Source: Gammaproteobacteria bacterium (GTDB lineage: Bacteria; Pseudomonadota; Gammaproteobacteria; Pseudomonadales; Pseudomonadaceae). Taken from it: a DNA stretch of 15,694 nt. A model generated the notes under the pieces. It did not search any database and had not been told where the DNA came from. It worked only from the letters and a program-made list of their open reading frames with translations. The DNA lies in the NCBI GenBank assembly GCA_012735335.1, contig JAAYHO010000142.1, positions 1 to 15,694 on the forward strand. Direction: 5' to 3'. Below, piece by piece: positions 13,676 through 15,694 of the stretch. Each line of letters starts with the position of its first letter. Position 1 is the stretch's first letter. Position numbers and translations under genes: made by a program.

Positions 13676-14485
13676 TCAGGTTTCTACGGGAGTGTCAGGA
13701 TGATTGCCCCACTCGGACCAGGAGCCGGCGTAGGCCTTGACCCTGGGGTAGCCGAGGATCTTGGCGGCAAGGTAGGTGAAGCCGGAGCGGTGATGGCTCT
13801 GGCAGTGGGTGACCACTTCGCGGTCCGGGGTGATGCCCAAGGCCTGCAGTCGCTGGGCCAGATCCGTGCGCAGGCGCAGGCCGCGGTCCGGGTCCATGCC
13901 TGCGGTCCACTCGAAATTGACCGCACCGGGTATGTGTCCGCCCTTGGCGGCAAATACCCGCTCGCCCCGGTACTCGGCCGGTGAGCGGGCATCCCAGATG
14001 ACCCGCTCCGGGTTGTTCAGGTCGGCCAGCAGCCCGTCCACATCCATGCTCGGACTGCTATCCAGAGTCAGGTTCGGCTGGGTTGGCTCGACCTGATTGA
14101 CCTCGGCTTCCAGCGGCAGACCGTCGCCATGCCAGGCGACCAGGCCGCCGTTCAGGTAGCTGTAACGGCGGTGCCCGATGCTGTCCAGCAACCAGATGAA
14201 GCGCCCGGCCCAGCCGCCGCCCTCATCGTCATAGACAATGTAGTGCAGCTGCGGATGGTGGCCGACGCTGCCGAGAATCTGTTGCAGGCTGGCCATGTCC
14301 GGCAGCAGGCCGGGGAACGGAGCAGGGGAGGTCAGGCTGTGGGGCGGAATATGCACGGCACCGGGAATATGTGCGGCCAGATACTGCTCGGAGCGGCTCA
14401 GATCTATCAGCCGAAAGTGCGCAGGATCAAGCGGGGAGGGCAATTGCGAGGGCTCCAGCAGGAGTGGTAATGCGGTCTGTGTCAT
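13676..14485 (-). CDS. rhdA: Thiosulfate:cyanide sulfurtransferase (rhodanese)
   Basis: A 269-residue tandem-domain rhodanese. The N-terminal domain (about 10-130) has the fold marks IDLSRSEQYLAAHIPGAVHI but a Cys-free loop (YDDEGGGWAGR), so it is catalytically inactive as is usual. The C-terminal domain (about 145-265) carries the active-site loop CQSHHRSG with C228, very close to the RhdA loop of Azotobacter and Pseudomonas. The enzyme moves sulfane sulfur from thiosulfate to cyanide or thiol acceptors; cyanide defence is the role proposed in P. aeruginosa. The ATG at 14485 has GGAA 8 bases upstream and is preferred over a TTG at 14497. It sits 12 bases upstream of psd, an arrangement I recall from P. 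aeruginosa, and is divergent from motA. Confidence 0.93.
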   Translation of the reverse strand: MTQTALPLLLEPSQLPSPLDPAHFRLIDLSRSEQYLAAHIPGAVHIPPHSLTSPAPFPGLLPDMASLQQILGSVGHHPQLHYIVYDDEGGGWAGRFIWLLDSIGHRRYSYLNGGLVAWHGDGLPLEAEVNQVEPTQPNLTLDSSPSMDVDGLLADLNNPERVIWDARSPAEYRGERVFAAKGGHIPGAVNFEWTAGMDPDRGLRLRTDLAQRLQALGITPDREVVTHCQSHHRSGFTYLAAKILGYPRVKAYAGSWSEWGNHPDTPVET

Positions 14486-14548
14486 GATCTGTTCCAATAT
14501 TCTGCGTGCCGATGCATCAGTGTCGGAGCGTTGACGCTATAATTTCGC

Positions 14549-14575
14549 TCAAAATCTGTCGAGACTGGCCGATAG
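14549..14575 (+). promoter_or_regulatory. Sigma-28 (FliA) flagellar promoter of motA
   Basis: TCAA at 14549-14552, a 15-base spacer and GCCGATAG at 14568-14575 match the sigma-28 pattern (TAAA or TCAA, 15 bases, GCCGATAA), with seven of eight -10 bases. It points at motA, 97 bases downstream. A TATAAT (14538-14543) also lies in this 187-base gap but has no matching -35 at the right distance. Confidence 0.65.
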
Positions 14576-14672
14576 CTGTGTCTATGGGGACTGTTATGCT
14601 GCCGTCATGCCAGCCGATTGCAGACTATAACGCGAAAGTGCATGCGTTGCTGTTCAGGGATCATTAGCTCAT

Positions 14673-15527
14673 ATGTTGAAAATTGCGGGTTATGTTGTTG
14701 TCATCGCCAGTGTCTTGGGCGGTTTCATCATGTCCGGGGGCGTTGTTGCCGCGTTATGGCATCCCTTCGAGATTGTCATCATCGGCGGTGCGGCGTTCGG
14801 TGCCTTTCTGGTGGCCAACAACATGACGGTGGTGAAGAAGGTATTTGCCAAGATCCCGCAGATCATCTTCGGTCACCGCTTCAACAAACCCTACTATCTG
14901 GATGTGCTCGGCCTGCTGTACGAGATCCTCAACAAGAGCCGTCGCGAAGGTATGATGGCCATCGAGGCGGACATCGAAGAGCCCCACGAAAGCCCGATCT
15001 TCGCCAAGTACCCGGCCATCCTCAAGGATGAGCACATGACCGCCTTCATCTGCGATTACCTGCGCATCATGTCCACCGGCACCATGGCTCCCCACGAGCT
15101 GGAAGCCCTGTTCGATGTGGAAATCTCGACCCTGGCCGAAGAGCTGGGCGAACCGGCCCATGCCCTGAACCGGGTGGCCGATGCCTTGCCCGGTTTCGGT
15201 ATCGTCGCAGCGGTACTGGGAATCGTGGTCACCATGAGTATTCTGGGTGAGGCGGACAATGCCATGATCGGTGAGAAGGTGGCCACCGCCCTGGTCGGTA
15301 CCTTCCTCGGTATCCTCGCGGCCTATGGTTTTGTCGGCCCGTTCGCCGCCGCCGTGCAGCACGATGCCAACGAAGAGGCCAATACCTACGAAGCGATCAA
15401 GATGTGTCTGGTGGCCAGTGCCCAGGGGCTGCCGCCGGCACTGGCGGTGGAGTTTGGTCGCAAGGCGCTGCTGTCAGCCCAGCGGCCGAGCTTCACCGAG
15501 CTGGAATCTTCGGTCAAGGGGCGTTGA
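14673..15527 (+). CDS. motA: Flagellar motor stator protein MotA
   Basis: MotA forms the five-subunit ring of the proton-driven stator that turns the flagellum. The 284-residue length fits. Membrane segments lie near residues 3-22, 32-50, 172-192 and 203-226, with a large cytoplasmic loop between the second and third. Key residues match E. coli: R90 and E98 in the loop (rotor contact), P173 (ALPGFG) and P223 (VGP; E. coli P222). The sequence LPGFGIVAAVLGIVVTM is the family signature. The ATG at 14673 has only a distant AGGGA (14656-14660), a weak ribosome binding site. motB starts 3 bases after its stop. This is the MotAB-type stator by sequence; pseudomonads also have a second stator, MotCD, which is not in this window. 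Confidence 0.96.
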   Translation: MLKIAGYVVVIASVLGGFIMSGGVVAALWHPFEIVIIGGAAFGAFLVANNMTVVKKVFAKIPQIIFGHRFNKPYYLDVLGLLYEILNKSRREGMMAIEADIEEPHESPIFAKYPAILKDEHMTAFICDYLRIMSTGTMAPHELEALFDVEISTLAEELGEPAHALNRVADALPGFGIVAAVLGIVVTMSILGEADNAMIGEKVATALVGTFLGILAAYGFVGPFAAAVQHDANEEANTYEAIKMCLVASAQGLPPALAVEFGRKALLSAQRPSFTELESSVKGR

Positions 15528-15530
15528 TCG

Positions 15531-15694
15531 GTGGCCAGTAACGAACAGCCGATTATCGTCAAGCGGGTCAGCCGCAAGGCTGGCGGCCATCACGGCGGCT
15601 CGTGGAAGATCGCCTTTGCCGACTTCGCGATTGCCATGATGGCCTTCTTCCTGGTCATGTGGTTGGTAACCGTGGCCACTCCGGAGCAACTGGC
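15531..15694 (+). CDS. motB: Flagellar motor stator protein MotB, N-terminal part (GTG start)
   Basis: The reading frame from GTG at 15531 runs to the window end and gives 54 residues. It opens [19 protein letters not shown] and leads into [20 protein letters not shown], the single MotB membrane helix. D31 in FADF is the proton-carrying Asp (D32 in E. coli). The periplasmic peptidoglycan-binding OmpA-like domain lies beyond the window. AAGGGG at 15516-15521, inside the end of motA, serves as ribosome binding site 9 bases upstream. The gene follows motA by 3 bases and is surely co-transcribed and translationally coupled. It is partial only because the window ends. Confidence 0.95.
   Translation, partial: MASNEQPIIVKRVSRKAGGHHGGSWKIAFADFAIAMMAFFLVMWLVTVATPEQL

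Noticed and set aside
14531..14543. TTGACG and TATAAT as one sigma-70 promoter before motA
   Set aside because: Only one base separates the two boxes, so they cannot form a single promoter; the sigma-28 site just downstream fits better.
1..15694. Hidden defence system, prophage, integron or CRISPR array
   Set aside because: All large frames are accounted for by conserved housekeeping genes in a conserved order. I see no spacer-repeat periodicity, integrase, transposase or atypical base composition.

Overview
This window looks like chromosomal DNA of a pseudomonad (Pseudomonadaceae, possibly a Halopseudomonas-type lineage). Gene order and protein features match Pseudomonas, there is a Pseudomonas-type inverted REP pair, and GC content is high. 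Nearly everything is conserved housekeeping sequence. I see no phage, transposase, CRISPR array, toxin-antitoxin pair, tRNA or rRNA, and no new enzymatic system. The most interesting material is regulatory and intergenic.

Layout. (1) Positions 1-963 hold the end of a PA2169/DUF2383-type four-helix protein with its terminator, then a Yip1-family membrane protein on the minus strand. (2) Positions 1066-9059 form a block whose order I recall from P. aeruginosa PA1004-PA1013: nadA (NAD synthesis), bepA (outer-membrane assembly protease), a TusA-like persulfide carrier, bcp and gcvR (minus strand), then the plus-strand run dapA, bamC, a YycJ-like metallo-beta-lactamase and purC. (3) Positions 9149-12755 hold a FabG-like dehydrogenase divergent from fxsA, then groES-groEL and a strong bidirectional terminator. 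(4) Positions 12812-15694 hold psd and rhdA on the minus strand, divergent from motA and a motB cut by the window end.

How the genes relate. BepA and BamC both serve outer-membrane protein assembly but lie in separate units. dapA-bamC-MBL-purC has gaps of 32, 8 and -1 bases and is probably one transcript. fxsA and groESL each have a heat-shock (sigma-32) promoter with the same 13-base spacer, so this segment is a small heat-shock cluster. motA has a sigma-28 (flagellar) promoter in front.

Main items for a second look: an intrinsic-terminator-shaped hairpin with a T tract between the sigma-32 promoter and groES; two tandem diverged copies of a palindromic repeat between nadA and bepA; a REPIN-like inverted REP pair between the TusA-like gene and bcp; and the FliA-type promoter of motA. 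All gaps between genes are shorter than 300 bases, and each is described under its own feature or its neighbour.
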